From positions 372,001-436,000 of the forward strand of contig CALSQR010000001.1 of assembly GCA_943788505.1 (NCBI GenBank): 64,000 nt of DNA, read 5' to 3'. Position numbers and translations under genes: made by a program. Under the pieces are notes generated by a model. That model did not search any database. It worked only from the letters and a program-made list of their open reading frames with translations, and was not told where the DNA came from. Source of the DNA: an uncultured bacterium. GTDB taxonomy: Bacteria > Bacteroidota > Rhodothermia > Rhodothermales > UBA10348. This document shows positions 45,622 to 53,742 of this stretch, piece after piece. Position 1 is the first letter of the stretch. Each line of letters starts with the position of its first letter.

Positions 45622-48437
45622 CAATGCGCCTCCAACCAATTAGCACCCGTCCCCATCGATACCTCGACTGGAATCTTGAGTAAAAGAGCCTCTGTCATTT
45701 CTTTCTCGACGAGTTTTTTGAGTAGCTCAACTTCATCGTGTGGGACCTCAAACACAAGTTCATCGTGAACCTGTAACAGCATGCGGCTCTTCAGATTTTC
45801 CTCTCGGATCCTGCGGTCGATTGCAATCATTGCGAGCTTGATCATGTCTGCCTGAGTACCTTGAATGGGCATATTCACTGCAACACGTTCCGCTGCTGCA
45901 CGAACGTTCCGGTTACGGGCATCAATGTCGGGGAGATAGCGACGACGGCCCAGCATGGTCTCTGCGTATCCGTTCTCACGCGCCGTCTCGATTTGCTCGG
46001 TCAAGTATCGAGCAACAGACGGAAAACTGCGATTATATGTGTCGATCAACTTCTGCGCCTCACCGACCGGGCAGCGCAATCTGTTTGAAAGGCCGTACGC
46101 CGAAATGCCGTACGGAATACCATAATTGACCTCTTTAGCGCGACCACGCTGCTCACGAGTGACGTCGCTCAGTGGTACTCCAAATACCCGTGCCGCTGTC
46201 GATGTGTGTATGTCTTCTCCATTGAGATAGGCCTGCTGCATGGCTTCATCATCGGCCAAAGAGGCCAAAATGCGCAGTTCAATCTGGGCGTAATCCGCAG
46301 AAAGCAATACACATCCGTCTTTTGGCACGAATGCCTTTCGGATTTCCCGTCCCCGTTCTGTGCGGATTGGAATGTTCTGGAGATTCGGATTAGAACTAGA
46401 TAGCCGCCCCGTTGCGGCTACCGTCTGACTGTAGGAAGTGTGTAATCGACCTGTTTCCGGATGCACGAGATCCCCTAGGGAATCGATATACGTTGATTTC
46501 AGCTTTGCTAGCTCTCTCCAATCGAGGATCATGGCTGGCAGCTCATGCTCGGAAGCTAATTCTTGAAGATCCGATTCCTTCGTGGAAGGTTTGCCAGTGG
46601 ACGTTTTTGAGACGACGCGCAGACCGATTTTTTCGAACAGTATTTTCCCAATCTGCGCCGGGGAGGCAATGTTGAACTCCTCTCCTGCTGCTTCGAAGAT
46701 GGCCTTTTGCAGTACCTCTAAATCCTCCGCTGTTCGAACGGAAAGCTCCTGCAAAACAGGACGATCAAGTTTGATACCTTCGACCTCCATTCTGGCTAAC
46801 ACTTCAATCAGGGGGAATTCCAGATCAAAAGCGAGTGATTCCACCCCATTTTCTCCCAATTGGGGTCTCAAGACCTCTGAAAGCTGCAACGTGATGTCAG
46901 CATCTTCACACGCGTAGGGAGAAACGTCTACGGGAGCCACGTCGCGCATCGATTTAGCATCTTTTCCCTTCCCGATCAGGGTTGAGATTGGGATCGTCTC
47001 GTACCCCAGAAGATTACGTGCGAGAGCGTCCATACCGTGAGATGCCTCAGGAGATACCAGGTAGTGGGCAACCATCGTGTCAAAGAATGGCCCATTGACC
47101 GGCGCACCATGCCGTGCCAAAACCAACCAGTCGTATTTCACATTCTGACCGATTTTTTCCTCGTCTGTAGTAAACAAAGGCGCCAACACCGCTAGAACAG
47201 CCTCCGTTGGCGTTCCATCAGGCAATGGAGTGGGTATGTAAACCGCGTCGTTTTTTTGTGTTGAAAGCGAAATGCCCACCAATGAGGCTAGCATTGGATC
47301 AGTCGATGTGGTTTCCGTATCGAATGAAAGAGGATGCTTCCCTTCAAGGTCTACAACGGCCTGTTTAACATCCGCCAGCGTTGTTAACATCTTATACGAT
47401 GTCGTATTGGGTGCGTAGCGTTTAAGGCCATCATCTGCAAACAGGGACCCTTGGCCTTCTGAATCAGGCTCTGAATCCGTTTGAGAGGAGGATGCTTCTT
47501 GAACAGGTCTAAGAGTTGCTTCTGCAGTGCTGGATGTTCCTTTTGGCCCAATCACGCGGGCCACTCTGTCATACAGTCGGCTAAATTCTAGCTCATCGAA
47601 GAGTTGACGGATCTCCTGCAGATTTGGCGCTTCGCATTTAAAGTCATCCCAGCCCAAATCTAATGGAACATCGGTCTTGATAGTTACCAGTTTCTTGGAC
47701 AAAATCGCCATATCAGCATGCTGCTGCATGCCTTCGCGTGCTCGTTTGCCACTTAACTCGTCGGCGTGTTCTATCAATTTTTCAATAGTGCCATACTCCG
47801 AAATCAGTTTGATGGCTGTCTTCTCACCTATGCCATGCACACCGGGCACATTGTCCGCCGAATCCCCCATTAAGGCAAGCACATCGATGAACTGAACCGG
47901 CTCAAGACCATACTTTTCCCGAAAAGAGTCCAAAGTAACTGGGTCAAACTCCTCTCCTCGGTACGCGGGCCTAAACTGAGTGACATGTGGACCAATCAAT
48001 TGCTGAAAATCCTTGTCAGGAGACACAATAACCGCGTCTGTATTTTCAGCAGCTACCCGTAACGCCAGCGTCCCGATTACATCGTCAGCCTCAACGCCCC
48101 CCACCTCAATGACGGGAATATCAATTGCCTCGACCACACGCTTCATGTGTGGAAGGTTTGCAATAAGCTCTTCAGGCGGTGGATCACGATGCCCTTTGTA
48201 GTCCTCATACATCTCATCGCGAAACGTCCCACCTGGCTCCATGACGTCAAATACCACCGCCATGTGGTTGATTCCGTGATCCTCAATCAACTTGACAAGC
48301 GCAGACGTAAAGCCATACGTAGCACTGGTGTTGAATCCGCGCGAATTGATTAGCGGGCGATTGATGAATATGAAATGCGCTCTGTAGGCAAGCGCCATTG
48401 CATCCAGCAAATAGAGAGTTCGTTTCGAGTCGGGCAT
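45621..48437 (-). CDS. polA: DNA polymerase I
   Basis: A 938-residue enzyme for repair and Okazaki fragment processing. The N-terminal 5'-nuclease domain has YLLDAMALAYRAHF, VSPDKDFQQL and MGDSADNVPGVHGIGEKTA. A 3'-5' exonuclease follows with all three motifs (FDTETTS, NVKYD, YACED), so proofreading appears intact. The polymerase domain has the A motif DYAQIELRILASL, the O-helix region RGRAKEVNYGIPYG (Arg, Lys and Tyr in the right order) and the C motif VHDELVFEV. The length is normal. The gene is divergent from the dTDP-glucose dehydratase gene across 95 bases. Confidence 0.97.
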   Translation of the reverse strand: MPDSKRTLYLLDAMALAYRAHFIFINRPLINSRGFNTSATYGFTSALVKLIEDHGINHMAVVFDVMEPGGTFRDEMYEDYKGHRDPPPEELIANLPHMKRVVEAIDIPVIEVGGVEADDVIGTLALRVAAENTDAVIVSPDKDFQQLIGPHVTQFRPAYRGEEFDPVTLDSFREKYGLEPVQFIDVLALMGDSADNVPGVHGIGEKTAIKLISEYGTIEKLIEHADELSGKRAREGMQQHADMAILSKKLVTIKTDVPLDLGWDDFKCEAPNLQEIRQLFDELEFSRLYDRVARVIGPKGTSSTAEATLRPVQEASSSQTDSEPDSEGQGSLFADDGLKRYAPNTTSYKMLTTLADVKQAVVDLEGKHPLSFDTETTSTDPMLASLVGISLSTQKNDAVYIPTPLPDGTPTEAVLAVLAPLFTTDEEKIGQNVKYDWLVLARHGAPVNGPFFDTMVAHYLVSPEASHGMDALARNLLGYETIPISTLIGKGKDAKSMRDVAPVDVSPYACEDADITLQLSEVLRPQLGENGVESLAFDLEFPLIEVLARMEVEGIKLDRPVLQELSVRTAEDLEVLQKAIFEAAGEEFNIASPAQIGKILFEKIGLRVVSKTSTGKPSTKESDLQELASEHELPAMILDWRELAKLKSTYIDSLGDLVHPETGRLHTSYSQTVAATGRLSSSNPNLQNIPIRTERGREIRKAFVPKDGCVLLSADYAQIELRILASLADDEAMQQAYLNGEDIHTSTAARVFGVPLSDVTREQRGRAKEVNYGIPYGISAYGLSNRLRCPVGEAQKLIDTYNRSFPSVARYLTEQIETARENGYAETMLGRRRYLPDIDARNRNVRAAAERVAVNMPIQGTQADMIKLAMIAIDRRIREENLKSRMLLQVHDELVFEVPHDEVELLKKLVEKEMTEALLLKIPVEVSMGTGANWLEAH

Positions 48438-48532
48438 GAATTGGTAGTATTCCTGAGGCTAATAACGGCGGTCGGAACCGAGAACGTCCTCGAACTTACA
48501 CGGTTCACACTCTCACATCCAACCTGATTGAC

Positions 48533-49597
48533 GTGTCTTTTACTCCTTCCCGTATTCTTGTAACTGGTGGCGCAGGATTTATCGGCTCCAATTACCTGTT
48601 GCACTGTGTGCCGAGCTATCCAGCTGCCCAATTTGTCAACTTGGACCTGTTGACCTACGCAGGAAACCTTGCCAATCTTAGGCAGATTGAATCATTAGAG
48701 AACTATCACTTTGAGCGCGGAGACGTTGCAGACCCTGTTTTTATCCGCTCCTTGTTTGAGCGCTGGCAATTCGACACGGTAGTTCACTTTGCAGCCGAGT
48801 CTCATGTGGACCGATCTATTCTGGACCCTGGAGAATTTGTGCGGACCAACGTCACCGGTACGCTAACGCTGCTGCAAGCTGCAAAGGAAGCCTGGAAAGA
48901 TCGTTTTGATGAATGCCGTTTTCATCACATTTCTACCGATGAAGTATTCGGCTCACTAGGACTCGAGGGAGAATTTAGGGAAGACACTGCCTATGCGCCG
49001 CGCTCTCCCTATGCCGCCTCAAAAGCAGCTGCTGACCACCTAGTGAGATCTTTCGGTACGACCTATGGCTTTCCGTACGTCATGACGAACACGTCAAACA
49101 ATTACGGCCCGTTCCAATTTCCAGAGAAGTTAATCCCTCTAGTGATCCGCAACGCCTCCGAACGTAAAGAGATACCGGTGTACGGTAAGGGGGAAAACAT
49201 CCGAGATTGGCTATACGTCACCGACCACTGCGAAGCGTTGGATCTCGTTCTTCGGCAAGCTGCAACAGAAGACACTTTTTTAATTGGGGGATCTCAGGAG
49301 GTCACTAACCTAGACCTCGTGCACCTTTTGCTCGACGTATACGATCGGCAAACGAGCAACGAGCCAGGACGCAGTCGCGAATTGATTCGCTTTGTGGGAG
49401 ACAGGCCTGGACATGATTTCCGATATGCACTCGACAGTTCTCCTATCCAGAACCGGCTGGGATGGACTCCTAAGCATGACCTGACGTCCGGTCTTGAAGC
49501 CACCGTCGCCTGGTACCTTGACAATCAGGAGTGGATGGATGCCATTTTCGGGAAAGACTACCTGGCCTATTACGAAGTGCAATACGGCAATCGATGA
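48533..49597 (+). CDS. rfbB: dTDP-glucose 4,6-dehydratase
   Basis: A 354-residue SDR-type enzyme that converts dTDP-glucose to dTDP-4-keto-6-deoxyglucose. The start is GTG 48533. The NAD loop is TGGAGFIGSNY, the active-site triad includes ISTDEVFGSL (Thr, Asp, Glu) and YAASK, and the NNYGPFQFPEKLIPL segment is conserved. It opens a plus-strand dTDP-sugar set with rmlA, an epimerase-like gene and a HAD phosphatase. It is 131 bases before rmlA. No rmlD-like reductase is in the set. Confidence 0.95.
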   Translation: MSFTPSRILVTGGAGFIGSNYLLHCVPSYPAAQFVNLDLLTYAGNLANLRQIESLENYHFERGDVADPVFIRSLFERWQFDTVVHFAAESHVDRSILDPGEFVRTNVTGTLTLLQAAKEAWKDRFDECRFHHISTDEVFGSLGLEGEFREDTAYAPRSPYAASKAAADHLVRSFGTTYGFPYVMTNTSNNYGPFQFPEKLIPLVIRNASERKEIPVYGKGENIRDWLYVTDHCEALDLVLRQAATEDTFLIGGSQEVTNLDLVHLLLDVYDRQTSNEPGRSRELIRFVGDRPGHDFRYALDSSPIQNRLGWTPKHDLTSGLEATVAWYLDNQEWMDAIFGKDYLAYYEVQYGNR

Positions 49598-49728
49598 CAT
49601 TTTTGATGCCTCGATTTTTGGGTCTATGTCTCCGGGCATTTCTGTGTGACTTTTCATAACCTCGACGCACGGATGCTCATATATTCTGCGTTGACGACGA
49701 ACACTCTACTAATCAATGCCCTGACTCT

Positions 49729-50481
49729 ATGAAAGGCGTCATTTTGGCCGGCGGAACCGGCAGCCGGCTATATCCGCTAACGCGGGTTACGAACAAGCAC
49801 CTGCTACCTGTTGGTAGGTATCCGATGATCTATCACCCCATCATGCGACTACGAAGAGCTGGTGTGACAGAAATCGTACTCGTAACAAGTCCCGAGCACA
49901 TGGGAGATGTGGTCAATCTGCTCGGAAGTGGATCCCGTCTCGGTGTGGATCTTACCTACAGGGTACAAGACGAGCCAGGCGGAATTGCCCAAGCACTTGC
50001 CCTGTGCGAAACCTTCGTTGGCGATGATCCTTTTGTAGTGGTCCTAGGAGACAATGTTCTTGGAGAGGACTTTGACAAAGATGTTATTGCGTTCCGCGAG
50101 CAGACCGCTAAGGGCCCTGGAGCGAGGGTATTGTTGAAAGAGGTACGTGACCCCGAACGATATGGAGTGCCAGAATTCGAAAATGGACGGATCGTCAGAG
50201 TAATCGAAAAGCCTTCCGATCCCCCCTCTTCGTTTTCCGTGATCGGAATCTATTTCTACGACTCGTCTGTATTTGAGCATATCCGCACACTAACGCCGTC
50301 GCAACGTGGTGAACTAGAGATCACCGATGTAAGCAATGCATATGCGGACCGAGGACTTCTCACCCATGGAACGTTGACTAATTGGTGGGGTGACGCCGGT
50401 ACATTCGAGGGACTAGAAGAGGCCAACAGCCTCGCGAGAGATCTTATCTACGAAGAAATAGGCTTAGGTGAAGGGACATGA
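49729..50481 (+). CDS. Sugar-1-phosphate nucleotidyltransferase (RmlA-like)
   Basis: A 250-residue enzyme predicted to make dTDP-glucose from glucose-1-phosphate. It begins with the signature GVILAGGTGSRLYPLTRVTNKHLLPVG. The Mg site VLGDNVLGEDF and the sugar-binding EKPSDPPSS and WWGDAGTFEGL segments follow. It is about 40 residues shorter than classic RmlA, lacking the last helical part, as in several short relatives; this makes the exact sugar less certain. It overlaps the next start by four bases (ATGA at 50478-50481). Confidence 0.88.
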   Translation: MKGVILAGGTGSRLYPLTRVTNKHLLPVGRYPMIYHPIMRLRRAGVTEIVLVTSPEHMGDVVNLLGSGSRLGVDLTYRVQDEPGGIAQALALCETFVGDDPFVVVLGDNVLGEDFDKDVIAFREQTAKGPGARVLLKEVRDPERYGVPEFENGRIVRVIEKPSDPPSSFSVIGIYFYDSSVFEHIRTLTPSQRGELEITDVSNAYADRGLLTHGTLTNWWGDAGTFEGLEEANSLARDLIYEEIGLGEGT

Positions 50482-50957
50482 GCTCACCTTGGAAGGAAGG
50501 GACCATCCACGATGTCTCTATTGAGGCGTTTAGCATTTTCTCAGATGACAGAGGCTGGCTAGCCGAACTGTTTCGGCGTGATGAGATCGCTGTTGCTGAC
50601 TTCCCCGCGATGGGGTATCTCTCATCAACATTCCCAGGATTTGCCCGTGGGCCGCACGAACACCACGATCAAACAGATCGTTTTGGCTTTTTTAGCGGCC
50701 ATTACCGGTTGTTTCTCTGGGATGCCCGAGAAGATTCCCCAACGTCTGGGAAGCGCCATATTGTCGATGTGGGAGCGAATAATCCTGTTGAAGTCATTAT
50801 TCCTCCCGGAGTTGTTCACGCCTATCGCAATGTTGGAAGCACTCCGGCATTTGTGTTGAATTTTCCCGACCGCTTATATGCTGGAGAAGGCAAGGCGGAG
50901 CCCGTAGACGAAATCCGTCACGAGGACCGTGAGGACTCCCTCTACGAGATGCCATGA
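50478..50957 (+). CDS. dTDP-4-dehydrorhamnose 3,5-epimerase-like cupin
   Basis: A 159-residue cupin of the RmlC/WxcM type. The usual order is visible: SIFSDDRGWLAELFRRDE, the first His in ARGPHEHHDQTDRF, the LFLWDAREDSPTSGK strand, and IPPGVVHAYRNVG with the second His. It differs from true RmlC in that the classic RGLHYQ is replaced by RGPHEHH, so the reaction may be a different epimerisation or isomerisation of a dTDP-keto sugar. It overlaps rmlA and the HAD gene at both ends by ATGA, so the three form one translational unit. Confidence 0.75.
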   Translation: MSSPWKEGTIHDVSIEAFSIFSDDRGWLAELFRRDEIAVADFPAMGYLSSTFPGFARGPHEHHDQTDRFGFFSGHYRLFLWDAREDSPTSGKRHIVDVGANNPVEVIIPPGVVHAYRNVGSTPAFVLNFPDRLYAGEGKAEPVDEIRHEDREDSLYEMP

Positions 50958-51643
50958 TTCTGCTCCTTTTCGACATTGACGGAACACTGCTGATTTCAAA
51001 CGGCGTGGGACGACGCTCCATTACGCGCGCGTTGTCTGATGTCGTTGGTCGAGAAGTTACTTCTGAGAACGTCTCGTTCTCGGGACGAACGGATCCTGCT
51101 ATTGTCCGAGATATGTTGTCGGGATCAGGATTCACAGGGCATGAAATCGACCAGCTCATGCCTCGGTGTCTGGAGCGCTACCAGGAAACGCTGATGGACA
51201 CCATTAGTGAAGAGCATATCACATTGATGCCGGGGGTACCTGACATCGTTGACCGGTTACTCGCAATTGACGATGTGCAATTAGCGCTAGTGACTGGCAA
51301 CCTGCAACCCACAGCGTATGCCAAGCTTACCGCTGCCAAATTAGCAGAGCACTTCCCCTTTGGCGCCTTCGGAAGCGATCACGAAATTCGCAATGAACTA
51401 CCGGGGATGGCCATGCAGCGGGCGCATGACCAGGGTATGACATGGGTGGAGCCTGATCGCACGGTCATCATCGGAGACACTGAGCATGATATCGGATGTG
51501 CACGCCACGCAGGAGTTCGCGCAGTAGCCGTTGCAACGGGGATGGTAACGCACGACAAGCTGAATGCCTGTAATCCTGATCTGCTGCTTCAGGACATGTC
51601 GGACCCCGAGCTGTTGACTACCTACATTGCGAGCCTCCGTTAG
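50954..51643 (+). CDS. HAD family hydrolase (phosphatase)
   Basis: A 229-residue haloacid dehalogenase-like enzyme. Motif I is LLFDIDGTLL at the N-terminus (nucleophile Asp near residue 7), motif II Thr is in LALVTGN, motif III/IV lie in YAKLTAAK and IIGDTEHDIGCARHAG. Relatives are phosphoglycolate phosphatase-like. It probably removes phosphate from a small molecule; its position at the end of the dTDP-sugar set suggests a sugar phosphate, which is inference. It overlaps the epimerase-like gene by four bases. Confidence 0.88.
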   Translation: MILLLFDIDGTLLISNGVGRRSITRALSDVVGREVTSENVSFSGRTDPAIVRDMLSGSGFTGHEIDQLMPRCLERYQETLMDTISEEHITLMPGVPDIVDRLLAIDDVQLALVTGNLQPTAYAKLTAAKLAEHFPFGAFGSDHEIRNELPGMAMQRAHDQGMTWVEPDRTVIIGDTEHDIGCARHAGVRAVAVATGMVTHDKLNACNPDLLLQDMSDPELLTTYIASLR

Positions 51644-51680
51644 GCGGCCCAGATGCCACCCTTTATTAGCGGAACCGGCT

Positions 51681-52169
51681 TCACACGCCGTAGTGCGCTT
51701 TCAGGCTTCCTAGCAGAGCTTGTGACGTCCTCTCTACCATCGTAAAGACGTTTCGGAACCCCTCGTCTCCTCCGTAATAGGGATCTGGCACCTGAAAATC
51801 ACCCGGTTCTGGATCCCACTCCCGGAAAAGCTTAACCTTGTGCCCAAACGTATCCTCTTTGTCGAGATACAGGATATCGTGCAGGTTTGATTTATCCATT
51901 GCGAGGATCAAGTCGAATCGCTCAAGATCTTCCTCCACAAACTGTCGTGCATGCTGTTTTGAGATGTCGACTCCCTGAGAAGCTGCCGACTTCGTCATTC
52001 GGGAATCGGGCGACTGTCCCACATGCCACGCTCCTGTACCAGCAGAGTCAATGGTGAAGGCTCCCGTAAGGCCTGCCTCTTCTACCTGATGGCGGAACAC
52101 CCCCTCTGCGACTGGACTCCGGCATATGTTGCCTAGGCAGACAAAGAGAACGGAGAATTGATCACTCAT
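51681..52169 (-). CDS. Low-molecular-weight protein-tyrosine phosphatase
   Basis: The start is ATG 52169 (MSDQFSVLFVCLGNICRSP), because residues encoded upstream lie in the transporter's reading region. It has 162 residues. The active-site loop is CLGNICRS (C-x5-R-S) and the general acid is in VPDPYYGGDEGF. This is the classic LMW-PTP fold, acting on phosphotyrosine or on arginine phosphate. The first four bases overlap the transporter stop (ATGA), so it is translated with the upstream NSS transporter. Confidence 0.93.
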   Translation of the reverse strand: MSDQFSVLFVCLGNICRSPVAEGVFRHQVEEAGLTGAFTIDSAGTGAWHVGQSPDSRMTKSAASQGVDISKQHARQFVEEDLERFDLILAMDKSNLHDILYLDKEDTFGHKVKLFREWDPEPGDFQVPDPYYGGDEGFRNVFTMVERTSQALLGSLKAHYGV

Positions 52170-53665
52170 GCACCAATCCTCCCTCCAAAGGTGCGTCTCA
52201 CCATCCATCGATTTGCTAGTAGCAGTGCGGCTATCACGATCGCCCACTGAACGGTCACTGTCATCACACTGTATGGATCCAGCGGGTTCCACCATGTATC
52301 AGGTGCGTATTCGGTAATCGACAGCCAGAACCACCATACTAGAAGAACGATGGCCTGCACAGGCACCAGCTTCGAGATAAGGAACTCCCACAGGCGACCA
52401 GCTCTCCAGTCTCCTTCGACACAATCGACAGCCTCTTTCCGGAAGGCACTCGCGCCATAACGGATGATGGAGAAGGCTATGAAGGCACCGGACACCATCA
52501 GTGCAACTCCCCAAACGAAGTCTTGGTTACCGAAGAAGGTCAGATTGACGGCCGATGGGATACCCATTGTGAAGGACACTGTCGCGACGGAAAGAACAGC
52601 CTGCCTGCGCGTCAGCCCCAAATCCACCAATATCCTGGAGGTCAGCTCGATCATTGAAATCAATGAACTGAACGCCGCAAAGGCTAACCCAAGGAAAAAC
52701 AGCATGGCTAGCGGATTACCGAATGCCATCTTTGCAAAGAGCTGCGGCATCCAGATAAATGTGAGTCCAGTGGCAGCTGGCCCGCTGGTTCGCATGATAT
52801 CCAACACTTCGGGCCGTGTCATTTCGGAACCCAGCACCGCGAATACGGTCCCAAAAATGGTGATAGCGGCCAAAAGCGACACTACGTTATTACCAAAACC
52901 GGTAATCATAGCATTCTTTACGACGCCGTGCTTTGCATGCATGTACGCGCCGTATGTCAATATCAGGCCCCAGCCGGCACCCGTATCCCATGCATTTTGC
53001 GTCAGCGCCTCAAGCCATGTCCTCGGATTTGACAACGTGGCCCAATCAGGCGTGAACAGGAAGGCAATACCATCGCTCGCACCATCGAGTGTCACAGCTC
53101 GAACCAATGAAATGAGCACAATGGCGAACAAGGACGGAATCAGGATCTTATTCGCCCGTTCGATTGATTTTACTCCCTTGAGCACAATCGCTGCCCCCAC
53201 TCCCATGGCAAGCGCATGGAAAACCAGAGGTAGGCTCGATCCCTGAAAACCTTCCCATACCGCCGTGGAGGTTTCAACCGAGATAGGCAACGGATTGATA
53301 ACCATTTGGCTGAAATAATAAATACACCATCCGGCTACCACGGAATAGTAAAACATGATAGCCGTAGCGACGAATGCGATGAAACCGCCCATCCATGTAA
53401 ACTTCTCACCGGCAATTTTAGCAATAGTGCCGACCACACCCATGCGGCCTTTTCTACCGAGCGCATACTCAGCAATAATGAGAGGTACCGACCAAACTAG
53501 TAGAAAAATGAACCAGGCCAGCAGGAAGGCTCCTGCCCCCTCATCGCCAGCGTTTGTGGCCGCAATACGCGGAAAGCGCCAAATGTTGCCTGTACCCACG
53601 GCAATGCCTAAAACACTTAAAAGCAGACCCAGCCTGCTGGAAAATCGTTGATCTTGTTCGGCCAT
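52166..53665 (-). CDS. Sodium-dependent transporter (NSS/SNF family)
   Basis: A 499-residue inner-membrane symporter with 11-12 hydrophobic segments. The first segment has the family mark SRLGLLLSVLGIAVGTGNIWRFPRIA, with the sodium and substrate sites, and the GGFIAFVATAIMFYYSVVAGW, WGLILTYGAYM and FFLGLAFAAFSSLISMIELT segments follow. It carries amino acids or related amines with sodium, as in LeuT and TnaT. It stands upstream of the phosphatase in the same transcript. Confidence 0.95.
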   Translation of the reverse strand: MAEQDQRFSSRLGLLLSVLGIAVGTGNIWRFPRIAATNAGDEGAGAFLLAWFIFLLVWSVPLIIAEYALGRKGRMGVVGTIAKIAGEKFTWMGGFIAFVATAIMFYYSVVAGWCIYYFSQMVINPLPISVETSTAVWEGFQGSSLPLVFHALAMGVGAAIVLKGVKSIERANKILIPSLFAIVLISLVRAVTLDGASDGIAFLFTPDWATLSNPRTWLEALTQNAWDTGAGWGLILTYGAYMHAKHGVVKNAMITGFGNNVVSLLAAITIFGTVFAVLGSEMTRPEVLDIMRTSGPAATGLTFIWMPQLFAKMAFGNPLAMLFFLGLAFAAFSSLISMIELTSRILVDLGLTRRQAVLSVATVSFTMGIPSAVNLTFFGNQDFVWGVALMVSGAFIAFSIIRYGASAFRKEAVDCVEGDWRAGRLWEFLISKLVPVQAIVLLVWWFWLSITEYAPDTWWNPLDPYSVMTVTVQWAIVIAALLLANRWMVRRTFGGRIGA

Positions 53666-53742
53666 GATGGTCGGTTCTGGTTGCCTAAAAAAATACGCGG
53701 GCTTGAAAATTGGTGAAGAGAATCGTTTCCCACACCAATGCC

